Below, one piece after another: positions 11,275-23,566 of a stretch of 64,000 bases of DNA. The position numbers and the translations under genes are program-made. The notes under the pieces were generated by a model, which saw only the letters and a list, made by a program, of their open reading frames with translations, was not told where the DNA came from and did no database searches. Where the stretch lies: NCBI GenBank assembly GCA_963281255.1, contig OY725505.1, positions 2,852,001-2,916,000 on the forward strand, read 5' to 3'. Source of the stretch: Aphrocallistes beatrix (Eukaryota > Porifera > Hexactinellida > Sceptrulophora > Aphrocallistidae). The number at the start of each line of letters is the position of its first letter. The stretch's first letter is position 1.

Positions 11275-13599
11275 GAGAGCAAGATTCATTCAATGATACA
11301 ACCACCTCCCATTAACTCTGTTTATTTGCACTTCTAATGGCAACTCGGATTATTTTAAGAAAAAAACTTACATTTTCCCTATTATTTATTATCTTTTAGT
11401 AATCACTTCAAAATGCATACCGACATGATTGCTTTAGAATCAGATTTAGCACCGAAATATCCCTCAGGAGTGTAATCCATCTAATCCGATTGCTAACTTG
11501 GTTAACATGAAATTATCGCTCTGTGTGACAATACATTTCTTTATTGAAGTTATTGAATGAATATTGACACTTTATCGCGAAGTCTATACAATGGGCTTCT
11601 AACTTCACGTGTTAGTTTGTTATTAGAGAGTAAATTATTGAAATAATCTATACAGTTTATTCAGTGTATCTTTAATTTTATGGAAGTTAGTTTCTGCTTC
11701 ATGACAAAATTATCCTGTGAACAACATGCCAAACTTTTGTAAACACATTACGTTGTTATTACTCTAGGATTCCTCAGCTCTTTCTACCACAAATTAACCA
11801 AACATAATGCTTTACCTTTTGTGCTATATTTCTTTATAAGTTTGAATTGATTGTCTAGCCATGTATTCAAAATTAGTTTACTGTGCGTTTCTTTGAACAA
11901 TTTACATAATCATTCAGCTCCCATTACACAAAAAAATACTTAAAAACTCATAAAGGATGAAAAATAAAAACCTCATTCAACGTAAATAATTGACTTTTAA
12001 ATGTCAATTGAAAATTGAAAAGATATTTTGAACGAGATGCCACTAAATGGCTAGAAGTATTGAAACTTTTGTGACAGCAATTAGAGTTTTTGTGATTAAT
12101 TGTGAAGAATTATTCATAGAAAGTTGCATTTCAAATGTAAATCTGAGCTAGCACTGTGGTCTGTGCTATAGTTTTGGTCAAGTAGATATTTATTTTTATA
12201 CGAGATCATTATTAGTTATTGCAAGACATTTTTATAGAAGTAGACAGTTATTTTAAACTTTTTCAAGCTGTAACCAATTCCGCTATTTTTAAGTTTCCGG
12301 GACACCATCTTAAGAGATGTGAAATGCTACTAAGGGCTATAGGCAAGTGTGGGTGGGTTAACTAGACACCTTTTTACAAAAAAATATTAAAATCATTTTA
12401 TAGTAATTATTTTATGCGGTAGTTTGTGGGTCATTGGCAGCCTAGATGAAGCATTAACAGTAGTATTTGATTTGAAATTCAATACTAGACATAGATTAAC
12501 ATCAATTTCTCCTAAATACCAATCTTAACCGTAGAATGCCCACTGGGGACACAGTGTCCCTGATATCGCGGATGTCTCCCAGCCATTTTCTATGGCACTG
12601 AAGCCATAAAAAAGCCATATAAATGCTAGGCATTCTACAGTTAAACGTCATATATTGATTGACAAACAAATCTAATTTTGATTGTGTGAAACAGAACTTA
12701 AACTTTCAAAAAGGTAAAATACCTAAAAGAAAACAAGTAAGTTTGCTCTTATTAAAGTTTTTAATAACAAAATAATTGATTTTACTACAGAGTCGCTATT
12801 TTGAACTTAAAAGAATCAAAAGTGTATCCACAACAGAGAGGCTTGTGTTCCACTAGATTAGCTCGACTCGATGTCAAAACTGAACACGAGTTGATTGCAT
12901 TAAACGAATCTCAAATTAAACAGTTCATCAAAAACAACCCTTTAGTAAAATCCTTTATTTTAAAAATGTTTATTAGTTGGTTAAACTGTGATCTTAAAGT
13001 GTAAATGTGGTGGTTTAAATTAAATTATTTTTTGTATAGACCCAGTCATTACTGAGATTTATCATTAATGCATTGGAGCATCACGCCTACACTCCATAAT
13101 GCATTACTTTGTAAGTTTAGTAAACAAGTTTATCTGTAGCCAAAATACAAAATTGAGGTTTCTTCAAAAAGTTGATTTGGAAAAGGCTTCTGATATATGA
13201 CTATTACTTAAGTAATTTTTACAAAGATATTGTGAAGTGGAGTTTAGCGCTTAAATCCATATCCTGTTAGTTAGATTTGTCGGCTGACACAGAAGATAAA
13301 ACAATCAGGCTGAAAATATATTTATTGAAACTGAGTTTATTAACTTTAACTAATTAACATTTGAAGTGCCACATTAATTGAGTTTGGTTGCAGACTATTA
13401 GTGGTGGTCAGTTTCTTAATAGTAATTTGAGTCTAATTCATTCTTAATCAACTCATTTTCTCGGTGCAAGCCTCAAAGGCGCAGTCATATCCAGTAAGAA
13501 GAATTCGAAGGCCAATTATTGGAGATTTTTTGAAGTGGGAACCATTGGGAAATTCCTACCAGGCAGCACTTAGCCCTGGATTGGAATTATAGTATGAAA

Positions 13600-13735
13600 A
13601 GTCTCCAGGAACGGAATAGCTTCCATACATAGAAGCTAATACTAAATTTCATCGGTTAATTGGGAAATTCGCTTAATCGGGACAAAACATCGACCCAATT
13701 TGTCCCAATTAATCGGAGTGAATTCTAATTCAATT
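13600..13735. repeat. Relic of the CAGTCGACTCCG MITE family
   Basis: Contains the family words 'ggaatagct', 'acatagaagctaata' and 'attaatcgg' in the right order but lacks intact TIRs. A decayed copy of the element at 4628-4797. Confidence 0.5.
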
Positions 13736-15450
13736 TGGCATTTAAGAGCTTTTAATAACACCTTCACACCTTCAAGTTTCCCAGGGAAATTGGGAGGAAT
13801 TTTTTATTGTTCGAATTATAAAGTTAGCCTTAAAAGGTCCGAAATATTTTTGAATAGAAGTTTATAATCTAAGAGGATTTGTTTAGTATCGATTTTGATG
13901 GTACTTCATTATATAATAAAATTTCAATTTCTCTTAACGTCAACAATTTATTTAACAAATTTTGATTGCATTTCGTCGATTTAACGCGATCTTGAACCAA
14001 TCTATTTAATTAGTCTGTCTAAACCATTTGCGCAATCGAATCAATTAAGTTTGCATAGATCTAGTATTATATTTTCAATGTCGTACTGCACTGTGGTTCT
14101 TGATCAAGAATTATTCGCATCAAGCAAAGCATGTCAATTATATAAGACCGATTATGCAATTACTGATGTCAAGCTTAAACCTTGAACTCCTGACCTTAGC
14201 TTAATTGATTAATAATTATTATCTAACCTATTTTTAATAATCATTGATTATTTCATTGCACAATTTTTCTTTGCTTTGATTTGGTCAACTTTTTTACTAA
14301 AAAAACCTTTGGGAATCCATAATTATTACATTATTAAATAGACAAAAGTTAGGAGAATGTAGCTTATGTTTTTTGAAATTAAGTTATTACACTAAAAACT
14401 TTTTGTTTGGTTTCCCTCAGCTGGATACAAAATTAAAAAATCGCTGGAATAAAGCATTTCATAGGAAAAGTATCTGAACTCAGGACATGTTTGGTTAGAA
14501 ATGCTTTGTCATGGATAATTTATGTTTTAGGGAATCTATTTGCTATTGAATTCAGTATCCTAATGCCTTATCAGCTTTTTCTGCCTTAGAAATATTTTAG
14601 AATCAAGCATTTGAGATCTTATTCATTCCTTTACAAAAATACAATATATCCCTTCTCGACAATTATTCGATTCTTTCTCTTAAAATTTGCAATCTGAAAT
14701 TGATTTAGAAAGTTTATCAACAAGTTGTTTTACCCCAGATTTATAAAAATAAGTTTTATAATATTATTGAATAATCTTATCGCTGCATGTTTGATTTGGG
14801 TTCAAATAATTGTTCATAAGTCTAAACGAGTGAAAGAGAAAATAACCTTTTTAGGGTAATTAGTTGCAAATCTATTCTTAGAAATATAACAAGAATCCTT
14901 AACCATTCTGCTGAAGACTTGATGACCTTGCCTCACAAGATCCTTGCTAACCTCTGAACGAACTCGATACCCTTACCATCATTTGATATTAAGCTGTTAA
15001 TTATTCAAACTTTGCAATCAAAGTAGCTACCATCTATTTACTCGTACTCCGTCACGTCCTTGATGTAATTTAGCTGTGAGGTTAGAGATTGTGTCTAGGA
15101 ATTGCAGCATCAATTGCATAACTCTTACAGTAAGATTAAAGTTTTATTTTTAATCATTAACCGCAACAAGGTATATAGTTAGATAACTTTAAAATTGTCA
15201 AACAGCAAGTTTTATATACGTAATAGACGTGGTAAAAGAAGATGAATCATCTACACTAGAACTTTGACAAAAACAAGTGGCATGACTTTACCATATGTTG
15301 CAATACCTTGTTGATAAAATTTAATTTTGACTTTGCTAAATATTGGCAATTTAAAATTAAGTTAAGTCTGTGAAAATCATCATAACACCCCGTGTATGTA
15401 CCACAAATAAGAATATAATTTATATACTTTACTTTATAATATTAACCCTC

Positions 15451-15512
15451 ATTATAAGAAATATTCATCTCGGACAAAGGGGGCTTTGTCCTAGATAAAT
15501 ATTCTTTATAAT
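15451..15512. repeat. Imperfect hairpin, 29-bp arms
   Basis: The arms 15451-15479 and 15484-15512 are inverted copies with about four mismatches around a 4-base loop. Possibly a collapsed MITE. Confidence 0.55.
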
Positions 15513-17397
15513 TAATTCATCAATGAGTTGACCACAAGCTATTAATATCTTTGCATTATTATCATTCATTGAAAATTTCATTTCTGCCGTGGACATAATT
15601 ATGAGTCTTTGACTCAACAATTTCGACTATTTTTTTTCCAAAAATAAATTTTGAAATGATCTAGTACGATTACGAATTCTTATTCGATATTGTCTATCAT
15701 CTAATCTACTGACAACATTGTCTGGAGTCCTTTTAAGAACACAGCACTCAACAATCTGTGAAAGATATGTACGACTTACTTTCTAGTTACAAATTATGTA
15801 AATACAGATTAACAACCGCGGTATTACGTAATGCAATATCTACTATCACTTTTTTCCTATACAAGTTCTAACACTCTGTTAAATGGAGTATGTTATTCAC
15901 TGTTATGCTACGGATTCAGGACATTCTATCTTTTTAATGCAATCAAATAGAAGTTGTCTAACCATTCGCGTCATTCAGTTTGATTGATAGTCGCCATATT
16001 AAATGGTTGTTAAGACTTCTTAATTTGGATTTACTTTATCTCTGATAGGTTCATATTCATAATCCTTAAATTTCCCTGTGAAAAGAGAGGTTCAATTGGT
16101 ATGAATGGATGCTAACCGCTCTATTGATTAAGGACATGAACTTTAGGGTAGCTATGAAGACGTAACAATCTTGAGAATAAAAATAGGAATCATTGAAGAT
16201 TTCTATTCGAAGGTGCGAGATATGGATATGAAGAGTTCAGATTAGAATAAAAGACTTTGTCCATTTCGATTGGAAATGCTTTTCATAGATACTGTTTTGG
16301 GTATTGTGAGTATTGAGAAATGCATGAAGTTTAATTGGCATGTCAGGGTGCAAATGTTCCTCTTAGTGCAAGGAAGTTATTAATGGCATGGATGGAATTC
16401 ATACGAGCACTATGATGGAGTTGTAATCCATTGAGAATCGAATCATTTGATGGATTTCTTTTGGGAGTCTTTAGAAATGTATGGATTGGGACTGTTTTAT
16501 CAGATAAACTCTCGTGTCTGTGGTTAATTAATGACGGAATCGATTGTGTAAAATAAAAGTTTAATTAAAATTAACTGACAAGTTAGTGATAAAATCCTGC
16601 GAAAATCATACGATTCAATTTACTGAGAAGATTGTCTGACATACTGATAATTGTTCTCAAGTTGGAAAGTTGTTGCTTCCTAAATATTGACTTCATTCAA
16701 TAATACAGAGTTTATCACTGCTAGCATCCTTCAAGGATAATTCATTTATTTTAATGAAATCCCACACTTCTAAGAATTTGTTTATCTCAGATAGATTCTA
16801 TGATTTTTCATATTCTTCCTTCGGCAAAAATACTTCAGCTAAACACCAGATATATTAGTTGATACTACCAAGTACTGCAATGTAAATATTCCCGAGTGAT
16901 GAGTTCTTTATATCTCCCAACAATGAGTTTTATAATAATACAGTTATAATCAATTTCTAACAAATGGTTTACTAATATTTTAGGGAAAAACTACCTTCAA
17001 AAAATCAGTAATACTGCACGAAAATAGTTACTACGAATTACTACGTATTTGAGACACAATTGAGTATTTAAATGCATTCACACTCTATCTTTCTTCAAAT
17101 TGATATGCTTTCAACAATTCTCCGAATCTCCCCTCAATTAGGACAAAATTATTGAGTTACGATTTATTTTAATGCGAATGAAATCAAACCATTTACTTTC
17201 TGTTTACAATAGGGAAATTGTCATAATTTTTAATATATTTACAGTCAATAGTGTTAAGAGAGTGGGAACCACTTGTATTGGGGCCAATTCCTATATATAG
17301 GGTCCTTGAACCTAGGATTATACTCCCTACACTTTTGGAACCTGCGGGCGAATAGAAATAATTTATCCATTCTTTTTGTGACTTTTTAATACATACA

Positions 17398-18525
17398 CAG
17401 TAGATATTGGATAGAGTGATAGTGCCGGGAACAGGGAATTTTTGGTCAAATTACTATATCCAATAAAATTAACTATAGAATATCATCGACTGGGGCACCT
17501 CAATCCTCTTAGAATTATCACTATATCCAATATATCAATATATCCAATATATCACTATATCCAATATATCAATATATCCAATATATCAATATATCCAATA
17601 TATCACTATATCCAATATATCAATATATCCAATATATCAATATATCCAATATATCAATATATCCAATATGTCACTATATCCAATATGTCACTATATCCAA
17701 TATATCAATATATCCAATATATCAATATATCCAATATGTCACTATATCTAATATGTCACTATATCTAATATGTCACTATATCCAATATATCAATATATCC
17801 AATATATCAATATATCCAATATGTCACTATATCCAATATGTCACTATATCCAATATATCAATATATCCAATATATCACTATATCCAATATATCACTATAT
17901 CCAATATATCAATATATCCAATATATCACTATATCCAATATATCAATATATCCAATATGTCACTATATCCAATATATCAATATATCCAATATGTCACTAT
18001 ATCCAATATGTCACTATATCCAATATATCAATATATCCAATATGTCACTATATCCAATATATCAATATATCCAATATATCAATATATCCAATATGTCACT
18101 ATATCTAATATGTCACTATATCTAATATGTCACTATATCCAATATATCACTATATCCAATATATCAATATATCCAATATGTCACTATATCCAATATATCA
18201 ATATATCCAATATGTCACTATATCCAATATGTCACTATATCCAATATATCAATATATCCAATATGTCACTATATCCAATATATCAATATATCCAATATAT
18301 CAATATATCCAATATGTCACTATATCCAATATGTCACTATATCCAATATGTCACTATATCCAATATGTCACTATATCCAATATATCAATATATCCAATAT
18401 ATCAATATATCCAATATATCAATATATCCAATATATCACTATATTCAATATGTCACTATATCCAATATGTCACTATATCCAATATGTCACTATATCCAAT
18501 CTGTCACTATATCTAATATCTACTG
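17398..18525. mobile_element. TIR element filled with a 17-bp minisatellite
   Basis: The left end CAGTAGATATTGGATAGAG and the right end (complement of CAGTAGATATTAGATATAG) are inverted repeats of about 25 bp; TA follows the right end. From about 17519 to 18520 the inside is a near-perfect array of some 59 units of 17 bp alternating TATCCAATATATCAATA-like and TATCCAATATGTCACTA-like variants. The unit closely matches the terminal sequence. Because 17 is not a multiple of 3, the array gives long ORFs in all three frames with the same repeating peptide; these are not genes. Confidence 0.7.
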
Positions 18526-20467
18526 TATTAATGTTATTTATCGCATACTTTAGTAATTAAGATTCTGGGATGTAGGTTAGGTTGTTAAACTTAATGGGAA
18601 ATACTCGTTCGGATTATAAGCGAATTTAAAGTTAAGTAACTAAAGAATTCGAAAATTCGAAGATATTTCTCAAAATATTTCCTGTAGAATGCTTCTAAAG
18701 ATTCTATCTGAATGTGGAACAAATCCAGCAAGATATAGTAGATCATGCTAGACATCTACCGGAGAGATATGCTGTGTTGATTATCGTTAAGTACCGGTTG
18801 CAATGAATTCAGATACTGAATGCAGGAGGAAATATGTGTTTGAATATCATTAGACTCTCGTGTTGATGATCCAAGAATAAATAGCTTGACTACAGTTAGC
18901 TACTCAGCAATGAGAGTGTCTGGTGGGATTCTTCTTGTTCGATCAAATCAGATTATAACACAATCCATTGAAGTTGAGAAATGCAGTGGGAATTTGGAAT
19001 GCATGTCAGCTCCATCTGATTTGCCCCAAGCCTTACCTTCAAAGTGACACGATTTGCAACCTTTTGTGTTCTGCACCCTGCAATAATTTAGCATTTTTAA
19101 GGAATTAACAGACTTTTTTTGTTTAATATTCTATTTCTGTCAGGATTGCGAAATCATATTAGGTTATACGCGTACGTTTTAACATGTAGGACAAGTTGAC
19201 TAGAATATTCTTACTGTATTGATCCTTTCGTTTCAAACTTGATTCCGTATTTTCGCTCATAGTTTCATCACGTACATACACTCTTTTTAAAAAGCCGCAT
19301 AATCTAGTCATTATTAAAAATTTAATTTCGGCGGCGGTTGCAATGCTAACGATTACATGTATTAATTAGAAATTTACCTAGTGCACATTCCATTGGTTAA
19401 TAAACTTAATACTTCTTGATGATCTGTGTAGATTTATAAACGCATCATAATTCGAATTAAAACATATTTTAATCGGAATCAAGGCTGGAGTATAGACGTA
19501 ATTCTCTAAGATTCTAGGAGCTTTCTCCATTGTTCCACTGCCTTAAATTTGTGCTTTCATTCCGTAAAGATTTGCTTTGGAACTTAAAAAAATATAGTTC
19601 GCTTTCATTACTTTAGCAATTTTTCAATTCTAACAAAAGAGACGAATCAGCAAGGTTTATCCGAAACCATTGTTCAGCGACACTTCATTTAAAGTTATCT
19701 GTTTAAGGTTTGTATTGGGAACAGTCTAGGTTCGTAGCGATATTAAAGTGTTGATCACCTCTCTCATAATTGTTCTCTTTAAAAGGAATTTGCACATACA
19801 ACCTGTGAACCTCATTAGTGCAGTGGTTGTTAGTGGTAAATGAAGGTTTATTATTGTTTAAGAATGGTAGACATTCTGCCATGTTTTGTAAAATGGAATA
19901 CATACGTAGATAATGGTAATTCTATGAATTTGTATCAATTTTCGAATTTGTTCTTACAATATTTAACATTAGCTTGGGAATGCTCAACTTTAAGATATTG
20001 GGGAGTGTATATTTAAACTTACATATTTCACATCTCCTACTTATCTGAGGAGATAAGTTGTAATCAACATACTTTCATGTCGAAACAAACCCAAGTGCAT
20101 CTCTCCAACATTCCCACTCATGCACTTGAGAGGATATTAAGTATTCATTAAATACGTTGTTGCACTTTGTGTAAGCATGCGTACTATATTGTTAGCAATA
20201 CTGAACTGATAAGTCAACATAGAACTTGATGTAATTAACCCTAAGAGGAAATCCTTTTTCAAGAGGTTAGCGCAACTGCTAAGTCTGTTATTTGATTAGT
20301 TGTATGATTTAAACATAATTAATTTTCCACGTAGCATCAAACCATGAAAAGATTTTGTGACACCTGAGTGAAAACTTGAATGACCTAAGAACTGTTGATA
20401 TGTTATACAGCATGAGTCATTATTAGGTTGCAATATTCCATACACATTCATAAACTTATTTATGTAT
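18526..20467. other. Intergenic, nothing recognised
   Basis: AT-rich, no ORF, array or TIR pair that I could support. Confidence 0.45.
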
Positions 20468-20680
20468 ATTCATGCTAACTTGAGTCATGATAAAGCGGCG
20501 CAGTGTTGAATTCGCGGGACATGGCGGGACGCAATAGAAAAGTATTATACATAGACACCATAAAAGCGGGACATAATGGAGAAATTTAAGCTAAAAACGG
20601 GACACTCGTGAGAATTTGTTCAATGGAAGAGTGAGAAACGCGGGACGTCCCGCCAAAAATGGAATTGTTGGCATGTAGTA
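20468..20680. mobile_element. GGCGGGACGTCCCGC MITE, reverse orientation
   Basis: Copy of a common element of about 210 bp whose TIRs read CATACATGCCAAC and whose inside repeats GCGGGAC words, including the palindrome GCGGGACGTCCCGC. Other copies: 20853-20994, 24361-24576, 32009-32221, 34963-35085, 42291-42481, 46098-46410, 50100-50303 and 60398-60520. Confidence 0.7.
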
Positions 20681-20688
20681 TGCCTGCA

Positions 20689-20786
20689 CAGTAGAGTCTC
20701 CCAAAACGGACACACCGAAATGCGGACAATCCGCTCAATGGACAAACGCATGTCCCCAATGTGTCCGTTATTCGGAGATTCCACCC
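20689..20786. mobile_element. Tigger-like MITE, CAGTAGAGTCTCC family (short copy)
   Basis: Left end CAGTAGAGTCTCCCAAAACG and an eroded inverted right end (TTCGGAGATTCCA). The longer family member is at 31009-31183. This copy sits between two oppositely oriented GGCGGGACGTCCCGC elements. Confidence 0.6.
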
Positions 20787-20852
20787 TATGTGTATTTGCA
20801 TTTGTTCATGATGAATTTCGTGAAGAAATGTGAGCATTTGTTTGTACTTTTC

Positions 20853-20994
20853 CCATGAATTGTCCCGTTTTTGGCGGGACGTCCCGCTTTTTTTCTTTTG
20901 AGTCCATGTATAATACTTTCCTATTGCATCCCGCCATGTTCCGCGAAATTAAATGCCGCGTCCCGCTTTTCTCATGACTCAAGTTGGTATGTAT
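20853..20994. mobile_element. GGCGGGACGTCCCGC MITE, forward, internally deleted
   Basis: Same family as 20468-20680 but in the opposite orientation and lacking part of the interior. It ends with the typical CAAGTTGGTATGTATG terminus. Confidence 0.65.
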
Positions 20995-21681
20995 GTAGTG
21001 GCTAAGCAGTTATCCTAAGGTCACTGAGACGGATAGGATAATGAATGCGATGGTTTTTGGAAAATTATTTATTTCTTTAAAATACCCTGCATACGAGATC
21101 TCTAGACTTTAGACTGGCTATTCCAGGACAAAGTACGTAATTGATACTTGTCTTGTACGTATACTATGGATACAATTCCAAATTGGCGGACGTAAGTAAA
21201 AACTAATATTCAAGCGTAGCAAAGATCGTCATTCCTTCAAACTTAGATCTGCACTATATATCCCATCAAACGGCTACAAAATCAAAGTTAGGAGGAAAAA
21301 TCGCTATTTTGTATGATTACTTCGAGAATGCGAATCCGATAGTTCGGATATTAGAACAGAATGGGAGTATGATTAGAATATTTCTAGCCAACCACACAAC
21401 TGTAAGCATAACAAGAGTCACACTCCCTGGCAGTCGGTACCTGTACGAATTTATTCTGAGGTCCCTGACAATAATTCATAGGCGCTCTCCCCCCCACGGG
21501 TCTGAAGATGACCACACTAGATGTCCCATCAATTGGCTAATGTCTTCCAAAGTTTGGCTCCCCTGATTAGATTCAAATTTATTTCCGTTAATTAATATAC
21601 AAATATTTATTCCCTTTTTTTAATGACATTACCATTATAAATCAGTAGTTTTCTGCTCTAGATTTCTAGCAGTATCAGGAA
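20995..21681. other. Upstream region of the first NHL gene
   Basis: No array or TIR pair seen. An 86-codon open stretch at 21309-21566 has no recognisable domain and I do not call it. The sequence ends in a T-rich tract just before the ATG at 21682; no clear TATA box. Confidence 0.35.
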
Positions 21682-22917
21682 ATGGCTGGTGTTAGTGTAT
21701 TGCGAGAAGAAACATTCCTTGACCAAGTTGAGAAAGTAAGGTACGAGGTAAAGAATAAATTCTCTAAGGCTCGCCTAGTGCTTCAAGAGAGAGAGCTGTC
21801 CCTCTTGTCCGAACTACAGGAGTTGGTAGCGATTTATAGAGGGGACGAGATAGAAGAAGAGATTCACCAGCTGTATATTTCCAAAGAACAGATCATGGCA
21901 ACTCGCAGGGATTACGGAGATCAAGAAAATCTAAAACAGAGTCTGCCTCTGATGGACGCTCGCATACGAGAGCTAGAAAACTGTGTAGAGTCGGCTAAGA
22001 ACAGCCTGAGAAGTGTAGTTCTCGATTGGGACCAGGAATTAGAGGGGAGACTGAGTGATATCGGCGGAATTCGACTGTACGGACTAGTTGAGTACAAAAA
22101 TAAATCTGAACCCGTTTTGCTAGCCGGGAAACACAGCCCATACAAATCCACTACTCCAGGAGTGTTCGCGTATCCGCATTCCATCACTATTGATCCTCAG
22201 ACGAAAAACGTGTACATCTGTGATGGAGGGAATAACCGCGTGCAAGTATTCACCAACACTTTCGAGTTTCTGTTCCAGTTTGATGAGAAGATGGACTCAC
22301 CTTGTGGCCTGTCTATTTTCCATGATAAGATCTACGTCACGCAGTACCAGTGTGACACTGTTAACGTGTACGCCGCTCAAGGGAACCTGCTACAGTCGGT
22401 AGGGGGTAGGGGGGATAGAGAACTGGAGTTCGATCGACCAATGGGAATTACTGTCTCCGACAAGAAGAATATAATCTACGTATGCGACAATTTTAATGAT
22501 CGAATGCAGTGTTTAAATTTGGACTTAACGTTCAATGGATTTATTCCGTACATATGCGGGCCACGAGACATCCAATTGACCCAGGAAGCGATCTTAATTC
22601 TAAAAGCAGGCTACCAGTGCATTTCCATCTTCAACTATGCACATCACTTCATCCGTGAGATAATCCGTTGTGGGCATGGCAGTCAGCTAATCAATCCACT
22701 ATTCTTCTGCCTAGACCCACAGAATAATATAATTCTGTCAGACTGGTCTGTTCATTGCGTGGCTATCTTTTCAGGGAGGGGACACATGATACATAAGTTT
22801 GGGAGACAAGGCGATGGAAGGGGAGAGTTCATTAGACCAAGGGGGATTGCACTCGATTCAGAAAACAGAATACTGGTAGCTTCTTACAACCCAAACTACC
22901 CAATACAGTTGTTCTGA
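21682..22917 (+). CDS. Coiled-coil/NHL-repeat protein (TRIM-NHL-like, no RING or B-box)
   Basis: Intronless 411-codon ORF from ATG 21682. Residues about 10-135 are charged and helical (ELSLLSELQELVAIYRGDEI, REL.NCVESAKN), a likely coiled coil. Residues about 150-411 carry NHL repeats recognisable by P-x-x-I-...-V/I-x-x-x-D-x-x-N-x-R-x-Q-V blades, for example VYICDGGNNRVQVF and IYVCDNFNDRMQCL, closing with RPRGIALDSENRI. Six blades would form a beta-propeller, used by TRIM2/3/32/71-type proteins to bind protein or RNA. No RING or B-box zinc ligands precede the coiled coil, so ubiquitin-ligase activity is not indicated. It shares architecture with the genes at 25106-26304 and 28613-29830 but is much diverged from them and on the opposite strand. 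Binding partner unknown. Confidence 0.85.
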   Translation: MAGVSVLREETFLDQVEKVRYEVKNKFSKARLVLQERELSLLSELQELVAIYRGDEIEEEIHQLYISKEQIMATRRDYGDQENLKQSLPLMDARIRELENCVESAKNSLRSVVLDWDQELEGRLSDIGGIRLYGLVEYKNKSEPVLLAGKHSPYKSTTPGVFAYPHSITIDPQTKNVYICDGGNNRVQVFTNTFEFLFQFDEKMDSPCGLSIFHDKIYVTQYQCDTVNVYAAQGNLLQSVGGRGDRELEFDRPMGITVSDKKNIIYVCDNFNDRMQCLNLDLTFNGFIPYICGPRDIQLTQEAILILKAGYQCISIFNYAHHFIREIIRCGHGSQLINPLFFCLDPQNNIILSDWSVHCVAIFSGRGHMIHKFGRQGDGRGEFIRPRGIALDSENRILVASYNPNYPIQLF

Positions 22918-23173
22918 ATCGGGATTATTGTACATTCTATCAACGTTAATTGGTTCTTTATAATTCAGTGAGTATTGTTGTTTTATTCACATTCAATTAA
23001 GTTGTATGTAGTTTGTTCTCCAATAATATAAACACTTGGAGATAGGTTATGCTTAGATTTAAAATTCGGGATCTATTGGGATCTTGAATTTGAGTAATTA
23101 GGCTAAACTATGTTGCCCGAATTTCAGAATTGATTACAGAATTTAATTAATGTCACTTTTACCTGGGGTATTT

Positions 23174-23270
23174 TATATTTATAGTCTGGACCCAAAATTT
23201 AAATGACTTCCCCGCCCAAAATGGCTTAAACAGGAAATGACACAACACATTCTTGGTATAGGCGGGCTTA
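23174..23270. repeat. Fragment of the TTTCCGGTTTAAGCC repeat family
   Basis: Matches the terminal repeat of the element at 48766-49426: 'ctatttatag' style start, 'cttcccc', AATGGCTTAAAC, GGAAATGAC and CACAACACATTC in the same order. Only one terminus is present. Confidence 0.5.
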
Positions 23271-23566
23271 ATGACTCATCAAAAATTTTTTACGATCCCT
23301 TGACCCAAAACAATCCTTAGCTAATGGAGTTAGATCTGAGTTCACATTGAGTCACCAGGGATGAAAACAACGGATGCTATAAGGCACTCTGTTCTATACG
23401 TATATTTGATAATATTTCTTGATTAGAATCTGATATTATGTTGGCAACCTCCACGTGATATTCCTGGCATTTAAATCAGATATACGATATAGGTGGACCA
23501 ATCCCATGTTATAAGCTACACATATATAATAGAAACATGATCTAAGAGCTATTTGTACGAGCAGAA

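Larger units (their letters stand above)
11275..17397. other. Long AT-rich intergenic stretch
   Basis: No gene recognised in about 6 kb. It contains a MITE relic (13600-13735), an inverted pair CAACAAGGTAT/ATACCTTGTTG near 15167 and 15305, and a hairpin at 15451-15512, but no spliced exon series or RNA gene that I could support. Confidence 0.45.

Noticed and set aside
17442-18560. Long ORFs in three frames with a repeating YPIYQYIQYINISN-type peptide
   Set aside because: They are a by-product of the 17-bp tandem array, which gives the same peptide in all three frames and contains no stop codon.
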